DNA of 64,000 nt. Source: Rotaria sp. Silwood1 (taxonomy: Eukaryota; Rotifera; Eurotatoria; Philodinida; Philodinidae). A model generated the notes under the pieces. The model worked only from the letters and a program-made list of their open reading frames with translations. It was not told the origin of the DNA and ran no database searches. This document shows positions 1 through 12,356 of the stretch, in pieces. Position numbers and translations under genes: made by a program. Position 1 is the first letter of the stretch. Every line of letters begins with the position of its first letter. Where the stretch lies: the NCBI GenBank assembly GCA_905250075.1, contig CAJNOP010000002.1, positions 5,631,565-5,695,564 on the forward strand, read 5' to 3'.

Positions 1-782
1 CATGTTGAAATTTGGCAAAAAATTTTTTGCCTGCTTCACGAAACTTACTCATTTTTTGACCGACACGTAAGACAGATCAAAGAAAAACTACCATTGGATG
101 AAGTAATCAATGCTCTATCTGATCATATAATAATAAAAAAGTTCCTGATGTTTTGTAGAAATACAATAACCTGAAGAAAATTGGTGAAAATTAGTGAATT
201 ATCTTGTATAGTTTCCCTGTATTTTGAAAAGTTTTCGTTTCGCGAATTACTTCGTTTCTTTAACGTTTCGATTTGCTGACTTCTTTTCTTCAGCTCAGTT
301 TTGGATTTGCAATAGAACTTCATTAATTATTCAGTGACTTCAACAATGAAAGATAATAAATGATATAGTTTTGTGCCTATTACTTCGGAATCGCGAGTTC
401 CTATTCGAATGAATTGTACTCTTTCGAGTCAATCACTTTAATTCTGTTTCAAGAAGCTATCGTCTTCAGCGTTATGTTCTACTAAAACAATAAAGAATGT
501 TTATTCATTCTACAATGATTTCATCGTTAAGAAATCTGAATTTTGATAAGAAAAAGAAGTTTTTACTGCGCAGTGTTTCTTAATAAATATAAAATAAGTT
601 TTAGTCCAGTTATTCACTTAGTATAAATTAGTAGTGGAAACTGTGCATGACGGAGGAGAAAGAAAGAAAGACACAAATAACAGACAAGCTTGCACCTAAT
701 AGAATCAAATCAATAAACCAATTGATATGTACTTTGTACTATGCATATCTGTAGTAATAACATCTCTTCATAAACTTTGACG
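1..782. other. AT-rich non-coding sequence at window edge
   Basis: No convincing exon, RNA gene or repeat is visible here. Open frames are short and have neither recognisable domains nor paired splice sites. It could be the flank or a large intron of a gene outside the window, which cannot be judged from this sequence. Confidence 0.5.
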
Positions 783-1020
783 GTTCTTTATCACACCCAA
801 AAAAAAATGTTTACCCGCCCGAACCCGTGTATTTCATACCCGCCCCGCCCGAGACCCGTATCATTTTAAAAATTTGCTCCCCGCCCCGCCCGCCCGTGGG
901 CTGGCAAATACCCGCGCCCCGTTAACCCCGTATTTAATTAAAATTTGCTTCCCCGCCCGCCCGTCGTCACGTGGCCCCGCGGGGCCCGCGGGGTGAACCC
1001 CGTGGACCGTGCATCTCTGG
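783..1020. repeat. GC-rich CCCGCCC island with hAT-like end
   Basis: A sharply GC-rich island stands in AT-rich DNA. It is built of degenerate CCCGCCC / GGGCGGG words and closes with GGGTGAACCCCGTGGACC... ending in CATCTCTG. Read on the minus strand, that end starts CAGAGATGCACGGTCCACGG, a form often seen at termini of non-autonomous hAT elements. No matching left terminus or 8-bp target duplication was found, so this is probably one end of a degraded element or a simple-sequence expansion. The open frame across it on the minus strand is a by-product of the repeat. Confidence 0.45.
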
Positions 1021-1394
1021 TTGCTATGCAGAAAAAATAATAAATCAATTTTTTTCATTATCTGTTTTTGTAACTGTTATAATATTAACACTAACTCATA
1101 TTATATAACATGTTCTTCACTATTCACAACTCTTCAAAATATTTATCAACCATTTTTCTGTCGATATTATTTTTTCGACATTTTTCTTCTATATTTTTTT
1201 CTTTCGACATTTTTCCTCTTCGTTCTTTCGACATTTTTACGGCCAACCTTTAGATGTACATTCGTAGAGGAAAATATTGTATACTAGATAGCGTCGCCCT
1301 CTGCAGTCTAATTTTAATTCGTAGCTGTCGCGAACTAATTAGACATTGTTTTCCAAGACGAAAAGTGAAAAAATTAATTTTCGTATTTTCAAAT

Positions 1395-1560
1395 ATGACA
1401 GGGTATAAAAGATTCACCCTGCCCTGTACGGTAGTTTGGCATGTGCTATCCTGTCCTGTCCAGGGCAGGGTAAAAATTCATTTTTTCACCCTTTCCCTGT
1501 TCAGGGCAGGACAGGGTACAGGACAGGGCAGGGTTGCCCTGCCCTGTGGACACCTCTGGT
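1395..1560. repeat. CAGGGCAGGACAGG island with hAT-like end
   Basis: A second island is made of mutually inverted CCTGCCCTGT and ACAGGGCAGG words, so it can fold on itself. It ends in GTGGACACCTCTG followed by GTT. The island at 783-1020 also ends in CTCTG followed by GTT. On the minus strand the end reads CAGAGGTGTCCACAGGGC, again hAT-like. No complementary left end was seen. Confidence 0.45.
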
Positions 1561-1719
1561 TCGAACGTTATCGACAATAGCGATCTTTGATCTTTCTATT
1601 TAATGTTTATATCAAAAAGAATTGTCATTTTTTAGTTTTTCCGTTCACATCAGCACAAATGAGGAAGAAACCAATGTCTATAGTTAGATATCATTAATAA
1701 ATTCCATTTATATATACTG

Positions 1720-2530
1720 GGTTGAGCAAAACCTTTGCAACATTTTAGAGTTTTTCTGGTATCTCTGTTAAGACATGATAAAATTTTAAGGGTACTCCCC
1801 CTACCTTTCCGGACATGAAAATAAAATTTTTTTCTATTTTTTGTTTTTCATTGATACATACACTTTAAAGTGTCCTGTATCCATTGGGCACGTTTGGAGG
1901 ACTCGAATATAGCTTTAAAGTTAAAAATAAAATGAAAAGATTTTACATTTTCTATGTGAAAACAGCAATTTTTTTGCGTTCTGTCGAATATGTCTCAAAA
2001 TGAATTTTTCTGCGAAAAAAGTACTGTTTCGCTCTCATTTCTCCTGCATAGTAAGAGGTATCGAGCTGAAACTTTTTTCACATGTACTAAACACTATTTG
2101 CTTTGGGTATTTTTTTCTTGTTTCAAGAAATATTGCTCGAGTGATTTTTGGCAGCTTTTACAAAATTTGTTCTAGTAAAAAAACAAGCATTTTTTAGGAT
2201 GTATCTGGTATTTTGGCTGTTTTATTCGCGGAGGAAAAGATATAAGGAAACCATAAAAATACCCACCATAAACAGTGTCTAGTATGTGTAAAAATATTTT
2301 CAGCTCGATCGAACGTAGTGTCTCGGAGAAATGGGAGAGAAAAGTGGGATCATTTTTATTCATTGTGACTCCAATATCTCCTAGAAGACAGCATCCAGGA
2401 ACTTTGTGTCTATGATAACTTTGGCTCTACTTATCAAGATCTAGCTGCTCTGAAAGTTTCAACATTTTCTGATTAGCCGTTCTTCAGAAACTCCGGGAAA
2501 GTGGGGGTGCCCTTAAATCTTTTTTTTGAA
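1720..2530. mobile_element. long imperfect inverted-repeat (foldback) element
   Basis: The two halves are diverged reverse complements about a centre near 2185-2195. The outer arms show it directly: TTAAGGGTACTCCCCC near 1788 faces GGGGGTGCCCTTAA near 2505. Closer in, GAGCTGAAACTTTTTTCACA near 2061 faces a matching reverse-complement stretch near 2290. Conceptual translations of the inner arms on opposite strands align over about 60 residues (shared IELK...F.H.L.T), which makes the palindrome obvious. No transposase is visible. It is probably a non-autonomous foldback/MITE-type element, old enough to have diverged between arms. The exact termini are uncertain. Confidence 0.7.
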
Positions 2531-4799
2531 GTATGCACAATTCAATATTCTTGAAACTTGTATTTCCTTCAATTTAAAGCAATAGAACTGCACACTTCTA
2601 TGTTGTACATAGTGTGCCTTATATCAATCGCATTTACTTCCCACACATTTATCTACTAAGTTTTTTTTTAATACCAACAAACATTGCTTTCTAAAAAATA
2701 AAAGATGAACATATAGATCTTGAAAGTCTCAGTAAATTGTGCATAAGTATTTAACATTTATTCTTTCGATTAGACAGAATTTTCTACAAGGCAATATTTT
2801 CAAGATTGTAGAATTGTCTCTCTTGATTAGTCCTGTTCAGAGAAAAAATCCTAGAGATGTCATCTATAACCAAACCGAGTTCATTTTTACCGTATTCTTT
2901 AGAAAACAGATTTCTCTTCTACTCGAGGCTTGAAAAGCATGCTATAAAATGATTCATCAAAAAAGAGGAACTTACATATAACTGATAACGCTGCTGTTGT
3001 ATTAGCACTTCAGAAAGACTATTTTGATTACGCATACGTAGACTTAATCACACACTTATATATAGTTCTGAAGAGCATTGATATATTATCGTATCGCAAA
3101 TATTTATTCAAAATGTCTGTTTATAATGTGGAAAAAATCAGAAAAAACATAACTAAAAAATGCGTGTAAACTAGATGCAATTCATACACTTAAACTGTGT
3201 GTTACATTAAAAATGTGCAATTGTATTATTTTAAATTTAGATAAATAAAAGTTTCTAGAGAATTGAATTGTGGATCTTTCAATAATAGATTCAAGGTTTT
3301 ATCATTTATCTTAACTAAGATACATGCAAAACTTCGTTTTTCAAATATAAAATGTTGAACAGACATAGATGATGTATGTTAAAGATTAATACCTGCACTA
3401 TTATTCAAAATTGATTGTTCTCAACTAATATTCTTGTTAAGAGAGTACGTTATTAGTAAAAATGTTAAAGTAATTTGATCAAATTTGTTTTTCACTCATT
3501 CTCATGATATTTTCATTTTAACGATGTAAAAAACTACGCATAAACAAAGGCCACCCATACGATAGAACAATCATGTCCCATCGTTCCCATGAGATTGAAT
3601 GGGACAGAAAATTTTGCGTCGCATCCCATCCATGGTGGGAGAAAATATTCTAGGATAATCCCGTCCTACATGAAACGGCTCGCCCTGACTCATACCATGC
3701 GACGATTGTCTTCGTTCTATTCCATTCCATATGGAGCTCTGTTATAAACCTATTATAGGGTTCGACTCCATAAGAATACAATGATAAACATGACTCATAC
3801 AGTCTATTTGTCGGTAGATATTAATGTTGCATATGATCTTTTATTATTTATCTCTAGTTTTACTTCATTATCCATATGACTGACAAGTGAGAATGAAACC
3901 GAATTCTAATTATTTGAAACAATCTGCAATCGTGCTAGCTACTGATATAATAGATCTCAATTTTTCATCGGGATCATATTCGAATACGAAACATGAATAA
4001 TTGGATGAAACAGCACATTTCAACTACCAAAACAGGACAAATGTTATTAATATTCTAATACTTGCTACTGTGACAGAGCTTGCTTTTGGATTATTATTAG
4101 CAAAATATGGTGAGCTAGAAACCATTGATAAGTTCATTTGACCAGTATTTTTTTGGTTTTCTGTTCGTTAATACACCTTGCTTGTTTTATGTATGCGTAT
4201 CATCATTTGCATGAGATTTCAAGTGTTATCTAAATGTTTGAAGTGTTAGATGATCAAACAGAGCATTAAAGTTTCACATATTTAGAAGGTGAGTAATGTG
4301 TTGATGAAAACCAACATCGGCAGACATTCCGTCTCAAATCTTAACTATTTTACTTAATTTTCGAACTGTTGCAAGGTATTTCGAGAAAGTCTAAAGGGGA
4401 TATTATTCGTTTAATTTTTTGTCCGTATGTAGCTCTTAGAGTTAAAAAGATTTTCTAAGCGTTTCTGCTTAAATCAGTATTTTCTTCTTGCATCAACAAG
4501 TTTTCAAGACGAATCTACTTATTCCGATGTTTAATAACTTTTTTCTATTTCTAAAGTTTGATTTTCTAGAGAACTAATATCTATGGGAAAGAACCCTTCT
4601 CAAGTTTTTCAATATGTCATTGAAGTTTACATATGACTAAAACAAAATGTAACAATGGTTTTAACATCTGAGTAAGTTTCTCCGTTATTTATATGTTGAA
4701 ATGTTGCTTATGATAAAGACTTTTACTATTTGAACTCAATAACAGAATGGGTGATAACTCTTCATTTATAGAGATGATCTTTATCTAATATGTAAAGAA
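2531..4799. other. non-coding DNA with one CCCATCC island
   Basis: Mostly featureless AT-rich sequence. Positions 3540-3690 are GC-richer and contain repeated and inverted CCCATC / GGGATG words, like the islands at 783-1020 and 1395-1560 but with a different word. No exon with plausible splice sites or recognisable protein was found. Confidence 0.45.
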
Positions 4800-6022
4800 G
4801 AAAGTTTGTTTGTTTGTTTGTGTGTATATTTGTTCTTTATGCATTTGGTCCCTGCAAGAGCTAGAGCAACCAAACTTTGTATGACACACCCTCGGGCCCA
4901 GGGAAAGGTCAACGACTAGTTATTACCGAAAAAATATCGATCCTCTGCCTACAAAAGGCCGGACTATATATCTGACCAATGAGATTGCAGCATTCGATAG
5001 TACAGGAGAACTACTAAACAGCACTCCGTGATCAAACAGAAGACAAGTCACCATAGGTTTCCGAGGACGGTGGGTTCGAATCTGAGGTCCATTTGCCTGA
5101 AATCCTATTGGTTGGCTGAAAACCAATAGGAATTCAGCCGCTAACAAAGCCAGCTAATGAAAATTGCGTTTTCGCGAAAACAAGCCGGTAGGGGTTTCCA
5201 GAGGCGGCGAGTTCGAATCCAAGGTCAATTCACCTCGAAATCCTATTCGTTGACTTGGAACCAATAGGAATTTAGCTGCGAAGAAACCAGCTAATCTAAA
5301 TTGGATTTTCGCGCAAGCAGTCCTCTAACGGTTTCTACACGTGATGAGTTCGAATCCAATGTCCATTCGCTTCGAAATTCTTCGGGTTAGCCGGAAATCA
5401 ACAGGAATTGAGTTTTCTGAGAATGAATCACTAGAAATCGAGTTTTGGGGAAAAGTAACCTCACTGGATGGTCGGAAAAAGGGTATTAGGAATATTAAGT
5501 CTATTGATCTCAAAACTCTATTAGACCGGCCGTGACCCTACTGGGCGATCCATGTCAAGTACAAATCGAGTTTTGAGGAAACTGGTGTCTGGGAGGTCGT
5601 TGAAGGTCAGGATTTCGAATAAACAGTTTGTCAGGTTCAAAAGTCTGTGCGTCAATCATTAGCTCAAAGAAATAGACTTCTTACGTTGCTGAACAAGGTC
5701 TCTGTCGCACAAAAACTGTCTGTCTGTCCGTCTTTGCAACAAATCAGAATTCAGCGTGATTCGATCAGTACAAAGTACGATTTACCGTCCTAATTCACTC
5801 GATCAATAGGGATTGTGAAAATGAGGTTCTATATTAATTAAATTTGTTGTTATACTTTGTTTCAATCAAAGGGCATTTATTTTGTTAGAGTGTCTACGAA
5901 CAGGTTTCCCAACGGGGCTTCCCACTGGTTAGGATTTTCTACATGTTGTCGAGCCCAATGCGTATTTTTCATGCATATATTAAGATTGAACTATCCCGAG
6001 CAACGCCAGGTACTTCAGCTAG
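4800..6022 (+). mobile_element. Helitron-like non-autonomous element
   Basis: The left part has (GTTT)n followed by a TTTGGTCCCTGCAAGAGCTA block. The right end reads CCCGAGCAACGCCAGGTACT followed by TCAGCTAGT (5994-6022). Ends of the type GAGCAACGCCRGGTA..CAGCTAGT recur on Helitron/Helentron-type repeats in many invertebrates, and CTAGT fits the CTRRT terminal rule. A CTGTCTGTCTGTCC run lies at about 5719. It contains three 137-bp tandem repeats and no Rep/helicase coding. The family assignment is inference from terminal resemblance, and the left boundary is approximate. Confidence 0.55.
5040..5420 (+). repeat. three tandem 137-bp repeats with B-box-like motif
   Basis: GTTCGAAT recurs at 5074, 5211 and 5348, exactly 137 bp apart. 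It is followed each time by a GTCCATT-CG..GAAAT-CTATT..TTGGC..GGAA block and, in the first two copies, AGCTAAT...TTTTCGCG. The GTTCGAATCC core matches the tRNA T-arm/pol III B box. No cloverleaf or convincing A box could be built, so this is a tandem repeat inside the Helitron-like element rather than a tRNA gene. Copies differ at many positions, so it is not recent. Confidence 0.7.
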
Positions 6023-7044
6023 TATTTACTATTTGTCCTAGTTGTAACAACAGATTCGATTGTGAATATTAACGTTAAAAAATTTATTATATTTTCTTTA
6101 TTATTTAGCCCAATTCGAACATCAGTGTCAATGGTAAAGATTTCTTTGGAAAATCAATCAAATGTTTTGTACATAGATTCATGCTATCCACAGATCCAAT
6201 GATAGACATGCAAATGACTAAATTAAATCATAGTTTTTTACTTCGATTAGTGTTGGCACTGAAGTTAATTGCAAGTACTTTTTTGAAATGAGTAAAGTTT
6301 ACTTTTTTTATCTTTTTAGATTTATCACAACATCGAACTCAGTGGTTTATGTTATGGAACAAAATGACGTATATTTTTTACTGAGACTAATCTCAGCAAT
6401 AAGATGTAATAGTAAGTTTTGATAAAAAGAAACCTAGGCTACATATAAATCTACAACAAGAAACAATATTTTTTATATTCATAAAAAGTGAGTCATCTCT
6501 TCTCTCGACAAGGAAAACGTAAATAAATATGAAGATAAACGAGTACGTTGTACAATCGGTCAAGATGATCATATACAATACGATAACACACGGTCATATT
6601 TCTAGAGCCAAATAATTCGATCAGATACAACCGTCGTAATCTTCGTCTCGAGTTTTATTTATATTGATTAGTCATAAAACTATCTTTACCAATCAGAACA
6701 TATTGTGATTAAACATGATATGAATTAAAACGACTATTATTCCTTTTAGAAAACTTTATATGAACATGTAACACTCAACATCACTGCCTGTGTTCACTTA
6801 TGTTAGAAATGTTAGATAACTTTCAGTTATTCGAATGTACAAAAGACAAGATTAGAGAAATGCATGCGCATTAATACAAAAGATCGCTTCTCCTATCGTT
6901 ATCAAAAGTTTTTGTGTATTGAAACATTTTTATCCGTTCCATTGCATTCTTTGAATTAAGTGCGGAATAGCATCGAAATATTTGAGCGCCCTCTTTTGAC
7001 ATTATTCTCAAACGTCTGAATGAAGGCTTACAGAACACAGCCTA
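6023..7044. other. intergenic DNA upstream of ATF6
   Basis: AT-rich with no supported gene. Short frames lack domains and splice partners. The last few hundred bases become less AT-rich toward the ATF6 promoter. Confidence 0.5.
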
Positions 7045-7147
7045 TGACGTTCACTCTTTTGTGCCCCGTAAAATGTCGTTTGTATTTTTTTTTCCTTCCT
7101 AACTGCCAACGACGAATCATTGTTGGTAATAGTGCAAACTGACGTGG
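7045..7147 (+). promoter_or_regulatory. TGACGT pair, candidate ATF6/CRE-type sites
   Basis: TGACGT occurs at 7045-7050, and TGACGTGG at 7140-7147, about 310 bp before the ATF6 start codon. TGACGTG(G/A) is the known ATF6 binding sequence. An ATTGG (inverted CCAAT) lies about 17 bp after the CGTGG, which is not the strict 9-bp ERSE spacing. The implied self-regulation during ER stress is inference. Confidence 0.4.
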
Positions 7148-7456
7148 ATGTTTGTCGCTCCTCGATTGGTTTAAATCCATTTACATTCCAATACTAAAAG
7201 TTTAAGTTTACTTTCGAATAAAAATAATTAAGATTCTAATTTTTAGATTCATACATAGTATGTGTATTACCTTTGAAATAAAAAGGATGATTTGCTATTA
7301 AATGCATTGTTTTTGTTATGAGAAATACTCTTCTATCTGTTTGTAAGAATTTTTAAAAGAAAGAAAAAATAACATTAAATATTATTTTAATTTATTTAAA
7401 TATAGTATATTTGTCATGTAATAAATAATTATAGTCAAAAATTTAAAGTAAAATCA

Positions 7457-10400
7457 ATGATGAGCAGTGTCGATATTCAAATAAATGATATTGATTATGA
7501 TTCATTGTTTGGTGGATTTGATACAATTTCAAATAATACTGTATGAAGAAATACTTTTGTAAAATAAAATTTTTTTTTGCATTTCTTCAATAGACATCGC
7601 CAACAACTGAAAATGATTCGGACAGTCGAATATCAGATACACCACCAATGACTGCTGAATTGAATAATAATTTTGGTATATAAATTTCTATAACATTCTT
7701 TGGATCCATATAGCTCGATCATTGATTTCTATTCATAGATATTTGGCCCTGGAATATGGATAGTCCCCTTTCGGATGATCCAAATGGTGAAAATTATGAT
7801 TTCAATGCATTGATTAATGATCAAGTAAGAAAAATAAAAGAAAAAATTTTTGTTTCTATTAAATAAAATTTGTCATTTTTTTTTCTATTTTAGAATTCAT
7901 TACTGCTTGCTGAGGCTTTAACTGATTCAGACAACTCAACACTTGATGATTTGCTTGCTTCATTTGAATTACCTGAACAACAAAATGTAGAAACATTACA
8001 ACAAATAGTAAAATAATTTTAGAAAACTAATTATAGAAGTTAATTGATTGTTGTTTTCATTTCTTATTCGTAGCCATCACTTTCACCTTCATCAATTCCA
8101 AATCCTTATCCATCACCTCCTCCATCATCTAATTTTATTCCTTCTACACCCACAATATCAGCTCAACGACCATTAATTTTACCGAAACCTATAACAACAT
8201 CATCAGTAAATCAAACTAATTTTTCACAACAACAAATAACTAATTGTGTTAAACTTCAATCATATGCTACTACGGCATCAACTGGAGGAAAATGTGTTAA
8301 AATTGAACCAGTAATCAATACAACACCCCCAACACTACCATCACCAGCTAATATAACGATAATTACAACATCAAAACCTATTACTGTTGCAAAAGTACCT
8401 GTGATTAAAATGCCATTAACAACAACAGCAACACCAATTACGATTGTTAAAACAGGTTTGATTCGAATAATCATACAATGACAGTTTTTTTTTTTGGTTT
8501 TTCTTTTTTACATTAGAAGCTGAACCTGTTACAACAACAAATGTTAAACGTATTGCCACAGTTTATCCAAATAATATTAATACGAATACTGATAATTCAT
8601 CAGTATTAAAAACAATAAATGGTAATAATTCAATGACATCACCACCAGCTAAACGACGACGTTCAGAAAGTTCAACAAATCATCAACAATTACCAATGCA
8701 ATCATCAGAAGTAACAACATTAACACTTGATCAACTTAAAGTTCAATATGGAAATGCTAGCGTAAGTATTCTAATAATTTGTTATTTTTGATTTTTTAAG
8801 TTAATATTATTTAACTAGGAAGAAGCATTGAAGAAACATCTTCGTATGATTAAAAATCGTGAATCAGCATCACTTTCACGAAAACGACGAAAACAGGTTT
8901 GTGTTTTATTTGAATGAAATTTTTATGAAATACAACTTTAAAAAGAGTGTTGAAGTATACGGGTAGACATTTAGATCTTGACCCTGTACAGACGATGACA
9001 GACTGTACATCAATAAAGTCTGGTTGTCATAGATAAACTAATTATTGCATATCTAGACGATTAAGTCAAACGATAGTAACGAAATTTGTACGAAAATAGA
9101 TTGAATAAAACAATCTCCTTATGATCATTAGTAGCAGTTATATCATGTTTCATATTTGAATTCTGAAGAGATTGCACTAACAGTTTTTTTTTAATGATTA
9201 AATATTATTCTAGTTGATGGAAAATCTTGAAGTTAAAGTGAAAGAATTATCAGATGAAAATGAACGATTAAAAAGTGAAAATACAAAATTACTTACACGT
9301 ATTCATACATTAGAAATGGAGGTTTGTAATAAAAATTATTTTAAATAAAAAAACAATGTTGTTTTTTTTTTATATATAGAATGAACTTTTAAAAACATAT
9401 AAAATTGGTAATGGAGTTACATCACCACGTGCTCGTAAACCATTGATACTTATGGGTATTGTTCTTTTGGTTGTTTTTAATATATTTACACTCAAGTAAG
9501 TTTTTAAATAAAAAACAAAAACTTATCATTATTCATTTATATTTTATTATATCGTTTTAGATCGCTTTCACCTATTTCAAATGATCAGTCGAATTCTGTT
9601 GCTTTATATAATGGTTATAATGGTGAAGGGACAATTGTTCGTGGTCGAACAATTCTTAGTGCTCGTCGTAGTAGTAATGATGATTCATATGTAGCTAGTA
9701 GTGAACATGATGATAACTCAGGTGGGAATGGGAATAATAATAATTCTACACTTTTTACAACCTATCCTTATTTACAATGTGTGGCATATATTAATAAAAC
9801 ACATTCACAGCGGTAAATAAGTTTATTTTCTATTATCATTTATATTGAAACTAAATCGAAATGATTTCTTATTTGAAAAAAAAAACTAACGAGAATGTAG
9901 CTATGAAATCGAGGAAAATTTTCTTCTACTAGCTATTGCTTTACAGAAGTATTTTTGGTGAGAAAAGTTGAGAATCTTGAGATTGTCTCTATCCAATACA
10001 TATCAAAGTATGAACGTCTTATTACGAAAATAATTAAATATGATTTAGAATTTTTTGCATTTGCTTACTTGATAATATAGTTTTGATTTAGTCAGTATCA
10101 GAGCTAATGAAGTACAATCTTTGATGATCAATGGACTTACACTCTTTCATGAACGTTTTGACTGTTTGTTGTTTGCTATTGAATAGAACTTATAATTGTG
10201 ATTGTTTAATTATAAAATGCTTTAGATCTAGTTAGATGACGGCTTTTTTTTGTATAGACAACAAAAAAAAAACACTTTAGTTAAATATATAGTTGACCGG
10301 TTTTATTTTGTATTCATAGAATCAATCAAGAACTTCATTCTTGGGTTCAAGATCATTATCGAAAACAAGCAAATACTGATAATAGTAAATCGATTACAAT

Positions 10401-11074
10401 ACCTGACTCGAATTCTATAAGTATTTCAACAAATCCTGATATGACAACTGTGACAGATTCTAATGATCAACAACATATACCAAGAAAAGTTGCACTTCTT
10501 AATCGACGATCATCGAAGTTTGTTATTGATTTGAAGAAAAAAAAATTTTTTTTTGCATTTAAAAAATTCTTTGTCTAGAACACAATCGACAACTAAAGGT
10601 CAACTTCAACCATATAAAGGATATGAACCTAATTATGAAGATTTTATTCATGCAATTGATAGAAGAAATGATACACTTTATTTTGTATCATTCAAACGAG
10701 TAAATAATTTTGTTTATTATGAAAAATAAAATAAAAATTAATTGTTTTTACGTTTCTTTTTTTTTTTCTATTAAGGATCATCTCATCCTTCCTGCCACGG
10801 TAACAAATCAAACTCAACGACCAAAAATGTCTTTAATTTTACCAGCATCAATTACACATTTAAATAGTATGTTTTATTAATTTAAATTTTCTTTTTTCTA
10901 TTTAATTATTTTATAGAATCAATTCATGTACCAGCTAATCATGTACCAATGATACAAATTGATTGTGAAGTTGAAGATACAAAACTTGTTTTTGTAAAAC
11001 GTGGTCATATTCCATCATTCTATAGACATGATTTATTTCGATATTATTCATCAGTTCCACAAACTGCTGTGTAA
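7457..11074 (+). CDS. ATF6: ATF6, ER membrane-tethered bZIP factor
   Basis: Unfolded-protein-response sensor. On ER stress it moves to the Golgi, S1P and S2P cut it, and the N-terminal bZIP part enters the nucleus. Fourteen exons: 7457-7540, 7594-7675, 7739-7824, 7894-8007, 8074-8455, 8517-8761, 8819-8896, 9214-9321, 9380-9495, 9561-9812, 10320-10517, 10579-10699, 10776-10866, 10917-11074; 704 aa (vertebrate ATF6/ATF6B about 670-700). Acidic Ser/Thr-rich N-terminus; basic region near residues 340-357 with MIKNRESASLSRKRRKQ; leucine zipper to about 393; membrane segment about 414-431 (PLILMGIVLLVVFNIFTL). RTIL at 461-464 fits the S1P rule RxxL. The lumenal tail has the ATF6 signature NDTLYFVSF.RDHLILPAT and RPKMSLILPA. 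A second in-frame ATG directly follows the first. All splice phases close. Confidence 0.95.
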
Positions 11075-12356
11075 ATCTCAATGTTTGCTTTTTGGTTATG
11101 CTTGTGTCGGTGAATTTGAAATAAAAACAAAAAACTCTTTTTTGTTTTTTTGTGTTTCTGTTAACTTTGACAAAGTTTTTCTTTTTTTTTTTTTGTTGTT
11201 TTCTGTTGTTGTTATCGCTGATGTTTTTGCCGCCTGAAAAAAAAAAATTTACTTTGATTTTTCTGTAATTTTTCTTTTTGTGTTTTGTTCTTTGTTCTTT
11301 TTCTATGTGCAATGAGAAGTGATAAAGACATGCAACAATCAACAAAAGAAATATATGTTTTATTAGTATTGTTGGATGCATGTATGATCTTCTCGTTTTC
11401 ATAAACTTAGTGTACATTTGACTTGTACATTGAGTTTTGTTTTTTGTTTATATTTTGATTTGTCTCGCGATCTTTATATTTATTATTATTATTATTATGA
11501 TTATGATTATTATTATGTGTTAAATTGTTTTATTTCTCTAAAAAACAAAACTCGTCTCTGTTTTTCTCACACACTCGTTGTAGCTTTTTTAGTATATGCG
11601 AGTTGTGCTTTCGGTTTTTCTTTTTCTTTTTTGTTTTTCAGTGGGAAAGTATCTTGTATGGATAAGAAAATAATGAAGGCTTAAATTTTGCTTTTTAAAA
11701 TATGAAAATATCATTTGAAGTTTATTAAAAGCAATTTTATTTTTCATTATGATAAGTGATCATTGAGAAAGAGTATATATGTCATTACGTTAAAATTAAA
11801 TGAGTCAAGTGAAATAAAACATCTGATGCATCAAGATTGCCTAGTTTTATTACTCTATATAGATTCATTCTTTGTATTTTATGCTTTACTAAAAGTCTGT
11901 TAAGCTGATAGAGATTTTTATTGACAGTTCTGTAATGAATAGTCTTATCAACAATTTCTTTTTTCTTTTGCGCAATACTTTTTTTTTAAAATTCTCTGAA
12001 AAGATTTGCGCAGACACATTTTTTTTATATACTTAAACCTATCCGATACTTTTACCATTTAGTAAAGTCGGGGTAAAAAAAAATCATTTTTTCCTTCCTT
12101 CATTCTATAATTCAGTGCATATTATATTATCGTAAATAGCTTTGAACTAATATACATATTTTTTTGCCTTGTATTCAAGTATATTATCGGCTTAATGAAG
12201 CGAAACGAAAACAATAATATGTTTATATTGCTCAAAGATTCAATGAAGGCCAAAAAAATAGATTGTCTTGTTCTGTCTAAAAATATACACATAAAAATAC
12301 ATGTTTTTCTTTTCAAATTTTGAAGATATTTTTCCTTCTAATTCAAAAACTATTTC
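11075..12356. other. ATF6-transaldolase spacer
   Basis: Holds the ATF6 3' UTR and the transaldolase promoter. It is rich in T-runs and TTATTA repeats (about 11480-11520). No gene is supported; the open frames on both strands over 10935-11684 are shadows or low-complexity. Confidence 0.55.

Noticed and set aside
861-1058. Gly/Pro/Ala-rich 65-residue frame on the minus strand
   Set aside because: It is the direct product of the GC-rich simple repeat; no domain or splice context.
5074-5220. tRNA gene suggested by GTTCGAATCC
   Set aside because: No acceptor stem, anticodon arm or A box could be paired; the motif recurs every 137 bp as part of a tandem repeat.
10935-11417. 160-residue minus-strand open frame
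   Set aside because: Overlaps the last ATF6 exon and its T-rich 3' UTR; Lys-rich by composition, with no domain.
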